Shown here in pieces: positions 39,770 through 49,922 of a stretch of DNA of 64,000 bases. The notes below the pieces were generated by a model. The model did no database searches. It was not told where the DNA came from and saw nothing but the letters and a program-made list of their open reading frames with translations. Numbering within the stretch: the stretch's first letter is position 1; each line of letters begins with the position of its first letter. The position numbers were made by a program, and so were the translations under genes. The stretch lies in the NCBI GenBank assembly GCA_023055505.1, contig JALIRH010000002.1:34791733-34855732 (forward strand), written 5' to 3'. The stretch is from Callipepla californica brunnescens (Eukaryota; Chordata; Aves; Galliformes; Odontophoridae).

Positions 39770-40331
39770 CACCGGCGCGCTAATGAGCTCACTGCTCAAA
39801 CAACGCCTCGTATGCTGCTGATACAAATGCTAGGCACGTGCATTCACATTCAAAGCATGTTCTGAAAAACAGGCTTCTCATCGTGAAGAGAATCAGGAGT
39901 GTGCAGATGGCCATTCCCTTTCTGCAAAGCACCTGGTGCGCTGTGGGGCCAGGAGAGCCTGTTATCCTGGGGAGAGATGCGCTACAGCCAAGGTTGCTTC
40001 ATGCATATGTGCACGAGTGTGTCAGCAGACTCGGCTCCTCTGTTTCAGAGGTCACTGTTGCTCCGAAAAACGTGATTTCTATTTACAGAATGAAACGTGG
40101 TGAATGTTTACACATCACTGTAACCTCCCCGGGTTTAATGTGTTTTCTGTGCGCAGTTTCAGAGATTGCCAAGACACAGGCCTGGGAACGAGGCTGATGT
40201 ATGTTTATAGGACAGAGTACTTGAGATCACACAGACTTTTCTCATTAACGCCACTATGTATTTCCAAGACATGCCGGCGTGTTATTCCCTCTCTAGCACA
40301 GCTGAAAAGCAGAATGGCTACACGCCTCTAA
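39770..40331. promoter_or_regulatory. Locally CpG-enriched segment, possible regulatory element
   Basis: I count about 21 CpG dinucleotides across 39770-40331, against about 5 in the first 600 bp of the window. The segment includes ggcgcgc at its left edge, a cacgtg E-box at 39836-39841, and ccggcgtg near the right edge. Its G+C content is only moderate, so it falls short of a classical CpG island. It lies just upstream of the longest open frame in the window (40604-41521), which is why I flag it as a possible promoter or enhancer. Function is inferred, not shown. Confidence 0.25.
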
Positions 40332-40560
40332 GCAAATTTACAGCTAAAAGTGTGGGAGTGTGGGCTTTTTTTGATTTCCCACCTTTTCCTCCCATTCTCC
40401 TGCAGCTGTTTCACATGCAGTATCCTTGTCACTCTGGCTCATTCTACCTTTTTGTTGTGGGTGGGTGATATTAAAGTACAAGTCCTGCTTTCTGCTCTTC
40501 TGACTTAAATACCGTGGCTACCTTTCACCAGTTGGATGCTTTTTCCTGAAGCTCTTACAC

Positions 40561-40568
40561 TATTTAAG
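40561..40568 (+). promoter_or_regulatory. TATA-like box upstream of the long ORF
   Basis: TATTTAAG lies 159 nt before the first in-frame ATG (40727) of the long open frame. Such octamers are frequent by chance in A+T-rich DNA. Its position downstream of the CpG-enriched segment is the only reason to note it. Confidence 0.12.
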
Positions 40569-40726
40569 TCTTCCTTCCCATTGCAATCCAGTTTTCCATG
40601 TAATTCTCACCTCTTGTTTCTGTGAGGATACTAAGTCTGCCTTCTCTCACTTGCTGCACATCATCACGCTCAAGACAGTATCTCAACACTCCCTGCCAAA
40701 ATCAATTTATCTTCTCATCTCAACAA

Positions 40727-41524
40727 ATGCACTCTCTCAAGCTCAGAGCACTTGTTTCCTTTCAAACCCAGCATCTCCAGACAGAGCTGGAAATGAGAGA
40801 TGGATCTTCTGCCTCTGGTGTTGCCATCTTGAAGTCAGTATTAGGACCTAGAAAAAATACCTCTGTTGCACATTGTGCACTTCCCAGAGCTTCACTATAC
40901 TCCTGTGGCCTGCTGGTGTCATCTTTTTGTCCATATTTGCTGTTTGCGCTCTTTAGACCCCTACGTTATAGTTATTTTAATCCCTGTCTTCAACATAGAA
41001 AATCTTCCCCACTTTCTTCACCATTAAGAATGCAAGTGTCTACACATCTCTATGTATTTCCATGGCATATTCCCTTTGCAAAGACCAGGCTAGGTCTGGC
41101 CACAGCTTGGATGAGGTGTGGAAAATACTACTACAAGAAGACATTAATACTGCATGTTGCTGGTGAATCTGCAGTGGTGAGAATCCATCAGATCCATCAC
41201 TCCTTTCTGATGTCAGATATACCTCCCTCTTCACTGCCCATGCTGGTTATGGGAAGAGAAATAGGAGAGCATATCAGATTTAATCTAAATTTTGTGCATA
41301 TTCACTATAATAATGAGATTGCAGGCAGCGCCTTTCTAACCATTATGTTAAATGAAAATTGGATTTCTATATTTTCCCAGGTGAAATATCATACAAGATT
41401 CCATCTCTTTTTTTCCTGCTGGAAAGGTCTGCATGAGAATCATTTTTATAATCTACTTCAATTACTGCAATTGCACAAGCATAAAAACCACACTAAGACA
41501 CCAAAACTCAGAAAACTATTATAG
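40727..41524 (+). CDS. Longest ORF in the window, 265 codons, unknown; candidate orphan gene
   Basis: The frame has no stop from 40604 to the TAG at 41522-41524, 306 codons in all; an in-frame TAA sits at 40601-40603. I place the start at the first ATG, 40727, whose Kozak context is weak (C at -3 and +4). The predicted protein is 265 residues: a polar N-terminal part, a hydrophobic segment (roughly residues 59-76 from this start) that could be one membrane helix, a middle part with several aromatic and His residues, and a basic His/Lys-rich tail. No domain or family is recognised and no catalytic motif is visible. An AATAAA lies 88 nt after the stop. A possible acceptor (atattttcccag, ending about 41380) lies inside the frame, so the region could also be part of a spliced noncoding transcript. 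By a rough estimate assuming 40% G+C, an ORF this long is very unlikely by chance in 64 kb, but local pyrimidine skew in its first third raises the odds. Confidence 0.25.
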   Translation: MHSLKLRALVSFQTQHLQTELEMRDGSSASGVAILKSVLGPRKNTSVAHCALPRASLYSCGLLVSSFCPYLLFALFRPLRYSYFNPCLQHRKSSPLSSPLRMQVSTHLYVFPWHIPFAKTRLGLATAWMRCGKYYYKKTLILHVAGESAVVRIHQIHHSFLMSDIPPSSLPMLVMGREIGEHIRFNLNFVHIHYNNEIAGSAFLTIMLNENWISIFSQVKYHTRFHLFFSCWKGLHENHFYNLLQLLQLHKHKNHTKTPKLRKLL

Positions 41525-41612
41525 AGCCTCAGAAATGGACTCTTAAATTGGTGTGTTACATTCATTACCTAGCTCAGTAGGCTCTCAATGGTTTATTATC
41601 ATTTTAAACCTC

Positions 41613-41618
41613 AATAAA
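41613..41618 (+). terminator. AATAAA polyadenylation hexamer after the long ORF
   Basis: Canonical hexamer 88 nt past the stop codon of the 265-codon ORF. There is a GT/T-rich stretch (ttattgtttatcgagtt) about 45 nt further on, the usual place for a downstream element. The hexamer is common in A+T-rich DNA, so this is only circumstantial. Confidence 0.15.
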
Positions 41619-43020
41619 ACTGCATCCCTCAAAGGGCAGGAAATCTTCATACCATCACTTTATTGTTTATCGAGTTAATGTAAAATCATTTCATAATGAA
41701 TACATTTTCACCTCCAGACTTTGTCTGTTTTTGAGGTAATTTTATGGGATAATAGCTGGTCATAAGGCTCCAAATTTCTGCACTTTGATGGAGCAGTTTT
41801 GTGCTTTTGGTGATTTCTTCTCCAACAAGACACTGACCTGGAGAAATAGTAGTCATACATACATTTAATTTAAGTGTTCTAAGAGCAGTTCTGCATGCTT
41901 CACTTCAAGCTAGCTACTGCAGAGATAATGCTTGCCTTCATAAATATTTTATTCACAAAAAAAATTTAAATTACTCCTTGACAGATCTTGTTATTTGATT
42001 GTAATATTTCAAGCAATCTGAAAGGAAGTTCTATTCAGGCAATCAATCCTTTACAGTTTTACATCCAAGTGACAGTCCAGTACTGTTAAATAACTCAGTG
42101 ATCTCATTCTCATTTCAGTGTTAGAGATGCAATTTGGAGAGCCTAAATGTATATAGAATGCTTTCATGTGATTGGCACATATAAATGCAAATGATCTCAG
42201 AGGTGATCAACCTGCTTACATTGCAGAACAGTTTAAAAGCTGATCTTAAGTGCAGCATTTCCTACCAAGTTTTTGAAATGCATTATTTTGATACAGGCTG
42301 AAGTTGCTTTTTCATGAGAGGGGTTACTTGGTCTGTAAAAAATGAGTTCCTTGGTTTGGTTGTTAGCAAAGGATGTGCACAGTTGGGGACAGTGCACATT
42401 CTGAGCAGGTTTAGCAGAGAAGTCCTGCACTGACAGAGAGTCATCTCCTCTTCCACTCCCCCTTCCCACCAAGGCCAAGGGAAGAAGCCTATTGATGACA
42501 AAAAGCCTCTTCACCAGAGGACCAGATTCACTATAAAACAAAATTCAGTAGATAATATTCTATGAATACATCCAAAAACTATATGGGTTAATAACTGAAA
42601 AAAACTCATTTAATGAAACAACTATCCAGGACAAATATGCAAATAACATCCATGCTCTGCTTTTGGCCACAACCAGTGCTACAGTCCCTCTCTATTCAGG
42701 AGTATCTCCACTGTTCAATGAGAAACTTTTGATAGCAATCAACTGCGATCTGGTCTTTACTAGGAAGGCTAGTGAAAACCATGAATCCAAATCCTGGTAT
42801 GTCCTGCATGCTTAAGTGCACTTATTGTTGTGTGGGTACACACAATGCTAACAGTTGTAAGGTAGGGCTGAGGGAGTTGACTATTCAGTGCTCCCATGCA
42901 CAAGGCTGTTGATGAAGGTGCCTGCAAAACAACTGTGCTCATTTCATCGTTATTCTGTGCATGTGTTATATCTTACCCGCTTGTGGTATCACTGAAGTCT
43001 GCAGCCAGTCTTGATACCAT

Positions 43021-43272
43021 ATGTCAAGAGTGACTGCCAAAATAGATCTAGAACCTTATCACAACCCTTTGGTGCTGGTTTATCAGGAACAAATGATGCT
43101 GAGCTTCCAAGAGTTACGCGCTATGCATTTCCAATTGTACAACAGAGAAGATCAGAGAGAGACTGTGGAGCCTTTCAGGAGATGGTCCTTCACAGGCAAA
43201 TTCATGATAATAGAGAAGAAATTTCATTCAGTCAATCCTCACAGCTGTAGATCTGAAAAAACATCACCTTGA
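43021..43272 (+). CDS. Small ORF, 83 codons, unrecognised
   Basis: ATG at 43021, stop TGA at 43270-43272, with an AATAAA 89 nt beyond the stop (43362-43367). The predicted peptide begins MSRVTAKIDLEPYHNP and is balanced and hydrophilic, with a Glu/Gln/Arg-rich middle, which is more protein-like than most short frames here. There is no homolog I recognise, no signal peptide and no splice signals. It could be an exon fragment, an old processed pseudogene piece or chance. It ends about 110 bp before the second copy of the unnamed dispersed repeat. Confidence 0.1.
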   Translation: MSRVTAKIDLEPYHNPLVLVYQEQMMLSFQELRAMHFQLYNREDQRETVEPFRRWSFTGKFMIIEKKFHSVNPHSCRSEKTSP

Positions 43273-43379
43273 AAGCCTACTGGGCCACCAGATGCCTTGC
43301 AGCTAAGATATTTTACAGATGGCATAGTTAGAAAGATTATATGAAAGGAAGAGACAATCAAAATAAAGGAAAATGCTTA

Positions 43380-43625
43380 CTTGTGTCCTAGGTTTGCAGC
43401 AAGAAACTCCCAAGGAGCAACCTCCAGAAAGAGACCCATCCCCACTCACTATCAACCCTTAAATGGGGTCTGGTAGAGGTGTAGTTGGACTCCACCCCTT
43501 CTGGTCACACAGTGCATTGCCTTCACCTGTGCTCCTGCGGCTGACTCAGTGCTCACCTCAGGTGATCAATCAGTGGTTCAGGCCGTGATTCAACAGTTCC
43601 CATACAGCCTGCAAGTATGTTTTAC
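43380..43625 (+). repeat. Unnamed dispersed repeat, copy 2
   Basis: Homologous to 19050-19290 in the same orientation. Shared blocks include acctccag, aacccttaaatggggtct, gactccaccccttctgg, tcacctgtgctcctgcggct and gatcaatcagtggttcaggc. Copy 2 appears slightly longer on the right (agttcccatacagcctgc). Divergence between copies is substantial. An LTR-type or other transposon fragment is the best guess; the family is unknown. Confidence 0.7.
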
Positions 43626-45721
43626 TTGTCTGTAAGACGGTTTTAGCATAAAGAAATCGGATGCAGTGTGCTCTATCAAGGGACACCATGCTGTGTGGAT
43701 ATTTGCCTCATGGGAGTTTGTCTCATGGGTCGTGCAGTATGAGTGTGATGGTAGAGCTGCTGAAGGTATGCCATCCCAGTGCCTGCAAATTGCTCCATTA
43801 TTTGCAGGAAGCAAATCTTTAAAAATATTTTCTGCTTCAGGCAGAATTTTGATTTGGAGACCCCGAAGACGATGTGCCTAGTGCTCCCTCTAGCTAGATG
43901 GAGAGAAGGAATTTTCCTTGGTGCACCTGTCTCTCCTGCAGAGGGGTTTTTTCTTTGTTTCTCTGTAAACAGAAGAGAATGTTATCACTAACTACAGATG
44001 TGTCTGTTTTATGTTTGCTATTTTAGCTGCCCAAAGCAAAGGCAGTAAGATAAATCTTAAAGAAAGGTGTATGTATTAGCCAGAATGCCTGCACTCTTCC
44101 TGTCTTGCTGCGTTCATCTTGGTCTTACCCCAGATTCTAGGATTTTTGTAACACAGTTATTAGAGAGGAAATAATAAAATCATCAGTTAACTGGTAGTAA
44201 GGAAAGTCATTTAGATCCAGATGCCTGTGAGGAGGGTTTGGGGATGTTTCTGTTTTACATGGTCCTTTATTGTACCATCAGACTATCCTTTACCATTTAT
44301 AGCTTCATTCTCAACAGCTGAGGAGCGTCATGTTTTGCAGATCACTGAATCGAGACCGTGAATCAGTAGGGAAACAGAATCGTTTTAGCATGTCTGGATG
44401 TCATATAAAGCAAATAGAACAATTCTCTTTCTTTTAATATAAAAATGTCAAATCTAAAAGGTCACCACATCCCTAGCAAAGCCTACACTACTATGGCCTG
44501 TGTATGCATATGGGATGTGCTGCATATATTCTTCAGATATTAACAGCTAAACCGTGAACTGAAAAGTAAAGAAAGAGACCAGCAGCCTTAAGGTGCCACG
44601 ATGCCTTCCAGTGGCCACTTGGAAGGATACTCAGTGCTTCAGGTCACTCTGTAGACAACTACAGCCTGCTACACTGGGATCCCAAGGCTTAACTCTATCT
44701 GCTGGCAATGCTGCAGACTGAGAGACCAGTAAGACAGTCTTCTTGGCGTACATGGGAAGAATACCTTGGGCTCCAAAATCCACAGGGGATTTGGCTTGCT
44801 ATTATCTCTTCTATACAGGACAGTGAAGTACGATCTCAGGGAAACAGCAGTTTTTTTGGCATTACTTCTAAGGAGACAGGTACTTCGGCCTTTTGACCAT
44901 TAAGCACCACAGTATAAGAATTCCTCTTTTACCTCTCTGTGGGATTTGTGTACTTAAGCAGGCCGCATGTTCAGAATCATGATGCAACACCGGCTGCAAT
45001 GAACAGCTTTCCAATACTCAGTGAAAATACCTAAAGCTGATCTTTTTCCCCTTCATGGCATCAGCACACCCACTTGCTTCCTATCATTCTTCCCCTGTCC
45101 TCTCATCACAGAGGCTGCACCTCGGTGAGTCTGGCAGATTAAGCTCAAAGGCTTTTTTCAAGCATTAATGAGGTGAGCTGCTTTTCCCACTATGAACGCT
45201 TGGTGTGTTTCTATGTAAGAGCCCTGAACGGCTTCAGCAGTTTTACTAAGCTGCACAGTGTTATTGATTTCTCCAGCTTCTGCTGTGTGGGGTTTGTGGT
45301 AAAAAGCAGTGACTCAGCTGGTGTGCTCAGCGGAGCTGTTTTACATGCTTGAATTGTGCTGCTGCTGCTGCTGAGTGGTTAAAAAAAAAATCAAAGGCAA
45401 GCCTTTAATTTGTTTGAAGTAAAGTGCAGGCAGCAGCAAGGCTTTCTGGCAGAGATTGTTGCAAATACTCTTAACCTCTTGATTCTTGGAGGATAACCCT
45501 ATGTGATTCTGCAGCAAGAAAATGAGAGAGAGAGAGACTGGTTCTCCACCTTCCCTCCTAGAACAAGGAAGGTAAGAGCAATCCCACTCTGAGCATCTGA
45601 AGTGACTGAAAGGGGAGAGGCCTAGAAGTGCTGCCTGGCTGCTGAAACAGTGCAGCCACAAACAGCAGGGCTTGTGCTGGCAGTCACAGTGCTCCTGCTC
45701 CCTACCAGCACATCTTTTTGA
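43626..45721. other. Unique noncoding DNA
   Basis: A (CTG)5 run lies at about 45359-45373, next to an A10 run. The 140-codon frame on the - strand across it runs into CR1 sequence at its N-terminal end, so it is not taken as a gene. Confidence 0.5.
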
Positions 45722-45811
45722 CCTGGTGTAGGGAACCTGCTTTGGCTGGGGGGTTGGACTCAATAATCTCTTGAGGTCCCTTCCAACCCCTATGATTCTG
45801 TGATTCTATGA
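45722..45811 (+). mobile_element. CR1 3' tail, about 90 bp
   Basis: Extreme 3' end of a sense CR1: gggttggactcaataatctc, tgaggtcccttccaacccct, then atgattctgtgattctatga. The terminal repeats are well kept, so this is a young but severely 5'-truncated insertion. Its closest relative in the window is 29766-30197. Confidence 0.95.
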
Positions 45812-46104
45812 TCTTCACTGCTTGCCTGGCTGTTGCCGTGATTTACTGAGGCTGACCAACACTCTTCATGCCATCCCGCAGGAAGCCTCCACATGCTGAA
45901 TGCTTTCTGTTGCAAGCTGGAACAAACCTCATGAGTTCTCACAGAGAGGAAAGTCAGTAAGTGCATAGCTTAAGGAAGGAAGGAATAATACAGCTGTTCT
46001 GGGAGGAGAAGTTGGAGTTGATCATATTTTTCTGGAAAATATTAATTGTTTGTGTCTGTGATCCTGCTTGTCCATAAACTGGGACTCCTACAAGCTTTCA
46101 GATC

Positions 46105-46525
46105 ACTCCAGCATCACAGAAGCATTGGTCAGAAGATACCTTTGGAGATATTCAACCTCCTACTAAAAGCAGGATTATCACCAATACTGCTGTAAGTTAT
46201 TAATGGCTTTGCCCAGTCAAATACAGAAAATCTCCAAGGATGGAGTTTCTACAGCCTTGCTGGACAAGCAAGCTTTGGTACTGCACTATCACCCTAGTGA
46301 AGACTTTTTTCCTAATGTCCATTTGCTACCTCTCAAACCAGAGTTTGTGACCATTGTCTGGTCTGTCCCTACCAAATATTTGACTCCACTGTCTTTGTAA
46401 GTGCCTTCTAAGAAGTAGTAGGCTGCTATTAGATTGCCCCTTAGCCTCCTTTTCATTGGACTGAATGAGCCCAGTCTTCTGCTGAATTAACCTCATTTTC
46501 TCCACAACCAATCAACATGAGAGCC
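46105..46525 (-). mobile_element. Old CR1 fragment, antisense
   Basis: Heavily diverged. Recognisable blocks in antisense are tctccaaggatggagtttct, gaagacttttttcctaatgt, ttgccccttagcctcctttt and tggactgaatgagcccag, in the same order as in the better-preserved copies. The terminal repeats cannot be identified with certainty (cacagaagcattgg at 46115 may be their remnant). Boundaries are approximate. Confidence 0.7.
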
Positions 46526-49500
46526 TCACCAGTGCAGCAATACCAGGACTTCTAAGTAGCCTGTGGATAAGGGGCTGAAGCACTCAGGGCTCTTGTGCTG
46601 CCCACCACAGACCTAGGGCACTGCTGTGAGACCACAGCTCTCATCTCCAAATGTCTGACTGGTGTTTGGAGGTCTGTGTCAGGCAGGCAGATGTGCTGGC
46701 AGGCACTCAGGCAGTTGCCCATAGGAGACAGCCTGGATGCGTTGAAACAGAACTATTTTTTAGCAAAGCTTTTATGTTTTGAAACCCTGCTGTTTATATA
46801 TCCCAGCAAAACTTCTGAAATAATATGGGTTACTTCAGGTGAAGGGTGCTGGCTGGAAAAGAGTACAGTTGAAGCATTTAACCCATGCATGCACTCTGAA
46901 TTGCTCAATGGCACCTCTCTCTACGGCAGAAATAGAGAAAAAAATAGAGAACATACTGATCTGAATTGAAATAGCTTGACAACAAGCCCAGTTGTAGAAA
47001 GGCTGCAACATGGAAAGCTCTCAGTGGGATCTCTGAAATTAGGTGACCCGGGATCTTGGGAAATGAGCACGGACACATGCTGACTCATTGTCTGCAGCAA
47101 TCTCTCAGGTATTGCCAGACCCCTTCTAGGTTGGTGAGACTTTGAACTGCCAAGTATTTGAAAACATTTTTAGTTTTATTTAACGCTTTTGTAATTACAG
47201 GAAAACTCTCTCACTCTTCTGAGTCCTATGTGAGCTGCTGTGGTGAAACAGCAGAACTGCTCCCTTTCAAGGTCTTTTCTCTCCCTGGATTAATGCATTC
47301 AGTGGCCTTGGCAGAGGTACAGAAGAAAACTTTTACCAAAGCAATGGATTGTTTTTCCTTTATTTCAAGATTAGACACAAACACACTTCTCATCAGATAC
47401 GCAGATTTTCCTCCCCCTTCAATAAAAAGATTTTCAAGTGAAGAGAAAACCCACATACTCCAGCTGTTTGGTTTCTGCTGCCCTCCTACAGCATCCCAAG
47501 ATAGCAGATAAAAAGCTGCTGTTTTGAATCCTCTTTTCTGAGTCCAGTATTCAAATTACAATGCAAAATCACTATCTACATCGATGACTTTATCTCCCTG
47601 GTGACTTAAACTGATTTTTCTTAGCTAGACATGTAAAGATGCGGTATGTTTTCCTTCATCTTGAGAGTATACAGGAATGGTATTGAGACGTGGATGATGG
47701 GAATTTGGAAGATTCCCAACTTAAACAGAGGATTTGCTACGGTGGATCAAACAAGCTTCCTATCCCACCCCTCCACCCTCCAATCAGGGCTGCTGCATTT
47801 GGTAATGACTGTGATTCATGTGTCTGAAGGAAATGAGAAAAGCTACCCGTCACTGATGCTCCATGCCAGCAGTGCAGTAGTGTAGATGGGAAGTGGGAGA
47901 CTTTCTTCTGACCTGGAAGGCCAGGATTCTGGAAATACCTGATGAGTGCATTTGGATTAGAAGTTAGGTGGCTTTACCAGGTCATTTGGTCTTTATTCAT
48001 TGTTCTGATAATGACTCCATTATCTTTAGTTAACCTTGAAGTCTGATTACTGGTCTGTACTCTATGAGCAGGTTCACCAGTGACAAAACAAGATACGGAC
48101 ATTATCTATTTTATCAATGTCAAGTTTTACTCCTCACCTGTGTGTATGGCTTTTTGTAGACAGCGGCATCAGCAGCTGCTCTAAGAAGGTTTGTTCACAG
48201 AAGCACGTGGCTAATGGTAAATATTTACCCACTTCCAAAAGATTTCCTTATTTACCTTTTTGTTAAACACTGCTAATGTGATTTTCATTAGTCCCTCTTG
48301 AAGGGCTAATCAGCACAATTTACCTGAACACACAGCACACTGAGGGACTTATCGGTAGATGATTAACATAAAAGTGGTACCAGAGCTACCGTTCCAGCAT
48401 CACATATTTACAGGGAAGATGTGATATAATACACAAGTGAGACAAAGCCTTTCAGATCACTGCATTGCCTTTCTGGTTCACTGGTTTTGCTTCAGAAGTG
48501 GTTGTTTCTCCTTGCAAGTGACTTAGCAGCCCAGCAACTCTTCACCACCTTTTGGATGGCAGAACGAAAACAGCTTGCTCTGATTTTTCACTAGGGGCTC
48601 CCAACTGCCTGCACCAGTTCTTCATCTCCGGGGCCAGAAATCCTGGGCCAGAAGTCCTGTGTGACATTTGTCATGTGGCAGAGCTGCCAAGTGATGCCCA
48701 CATAAGTACAGCTTAACCCTGCAAACTTACTGCTGGTAAACACCAGTGGGCCTGGGGATGATAGGCCTATCTAATGTGCATTCACATCTACAGTGTTTGA
48801 CTTTGCATTTCCTACTCTCTGAAACAGTCCTACCTATCAAGCATTCTTATACTCATTTTTCTGTCTGCAGTTCATCTTCTGTTCTGTCAGGGCAGGGCCA
48901 TGAAAGAACAAACCTTAGGCCCAGCTCAGACCCTTGGCCTATCTGAACAATATTGCCCACTGTTAGAAATCCATCTGTGGCTCCCCATTTTCCTCTCTCC
49001 TGGTTATTGCCACATGCAGAATGACAGCAGGTCGTGGTGCCAGTGGTTTCCCCACACCTGCTCTTGAGGTTTCGCAGACACAAATGCCCAACCAGGCTGG
49101 CCAGGGTCTGGTCATGGCAGCCCTTCTTCCTTTCCTCGTGTTTGGGATCTCCTGTAAGGTACATGCAGGAGGAGAGAAAACTGTCGACTCCAAAGGTTGC
49201 TGGCCTTAATGGAGGAGCAGCATTCAGCCTGTACCAGATTTCTCTAGAAAGGTAGTTCACAGACACCTGTGTATTTATGGTTTCCTCTCTTGACTGGACC
49301 ATAAAGAAGAATAAATACCAGATAGACAGACAGAGAAACGAGTAGATATTTGTCTGGCTGACTTTCACTTTACAAGCCATATATTGGGCTGAGGCAGCTG
49401 CTATTAAATTTCACCTCAAAATTCAATTGCAGCCCTCTGATAAGAATTGACTTGTTTAAATCTTGTCTTCTGCAGAGGCTTTTTTTTTTTTTTTTTGAGC

Positions 49501-49797
49501 AAAAGTATTCTGTAATGCACTCCTGCCAGCCAGAGACAGACAACTAGTAAGCAGGAGAAGCTGAAAGGCCTCCTTACACCTTGAAGAGTGAGACCTGCTC
49601 TTCTGAGCTTGCAGAGACACATCATATTCCAACACTTTTAAAGTCCCAACTCAAGTTCTACCCACAGAAATTCTCTTATACATTGTACAGATACAGATAG
49701 GGCTATATTAAATCTTTTATACATGAATCCAGCCCTATCATCTCTGAATACCTCAGCAAATTAATACAACTGTAGCCTCCTATGAGCAAAAAAACAC
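46526..49797. other. Unique noncoding DNA with one long ORF
   Basis: Holds a 14-bp tandem duplication at 48631-48658 (gggccagaaatcct, one mismatch between copies) and a T17 run at 49480-49496. A frame at 47158-47511 (+) contains an acceptor-like gcttttgtaattacag ending at 47200 and a donor-like GAG/GTACAG at 47317, enclosing 116 nt. I consider it too weak for its own entry. The 175-codon ORF is listed separately. Confidence 0.5.
48853..49380 (-). CDS. 175-codon ORF, unrecognised
   Basis: Second-longest open frame in the window, with a true ATG at 49378-49380 and stop TGA at its lower end. Residues 12-29 form a hydrophobic stretch (IYSFLCLSIWYLFFFMV) that would act as a signal anchor. The rest is hydrophilic and Cys-rich, with basic patches. 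No family is recognised, and no polyadenylation hexamer is seen close past the stop. The second half lies in a G+C-richer patch where random frames run longer, so chance remains the main alternative. Confidence 0.13.
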   Translation of the reverse strand: MACKVKVSQTNIYSFLCLSIWYLFFFMVQSREETINTQVSVNYLSREIWYRLNAAPPLRPATFGVDSFLSSCMYLTGDPKHEERKKGCHDQTLASLVGHLCLRNLKSRCGETTGTTTCCHSACGNNQERGKWGATDGFLTVGNIVQIGQGSELGLRFVLSWPCPDRTEDELQTEK

Positions 49798-49922
49798 AAT
49801 CATAGAATCGTTTGAGTAGGAAGAGGTGCTTATAGTTCATTAGGTCTAACTCCCATGCAGTGAGCAGGGACACCTACAGCTACATCTGGGGGCTCAGAGC
49901 CCAGTCCACTCTGACCCAATGG
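49798..49922 (-). mobile_element. CR1 3' end, antisense
   Basis: Begins aatcatagaatcgtttgagt (terminal repeats in antisense), then gcagtgagcagggacaccta and cagctacatctgggggctca, as in the copies at 54762 and 62126. It is cut off after 125 bp. Confidence 0.93.

Larger units (their letters stand above)
41525..43379. other. Unique noncoding DNA with one small ORF
   Basis: Apart from the polyadenylation hexamer and the 83-codon ORF listed separately, nothing is recognised. An open frame of 102 codons at 42233-42541 (-) has no support. Confidence 0.5.

Noticed and set aside
45341..45763. 140-codon - strand frame ending with five Gln
   Set aside because: Its upstream end lies in a CR1 tail, and the Gln run is a short CTG repeat read in antisense. 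No coding evidence.
47201..47316. Possible 116-nt exon on the + strand
   Set aside because: Acceptor fair, donor weak, peptide unremarkable; less convincing than the two candidates listed.
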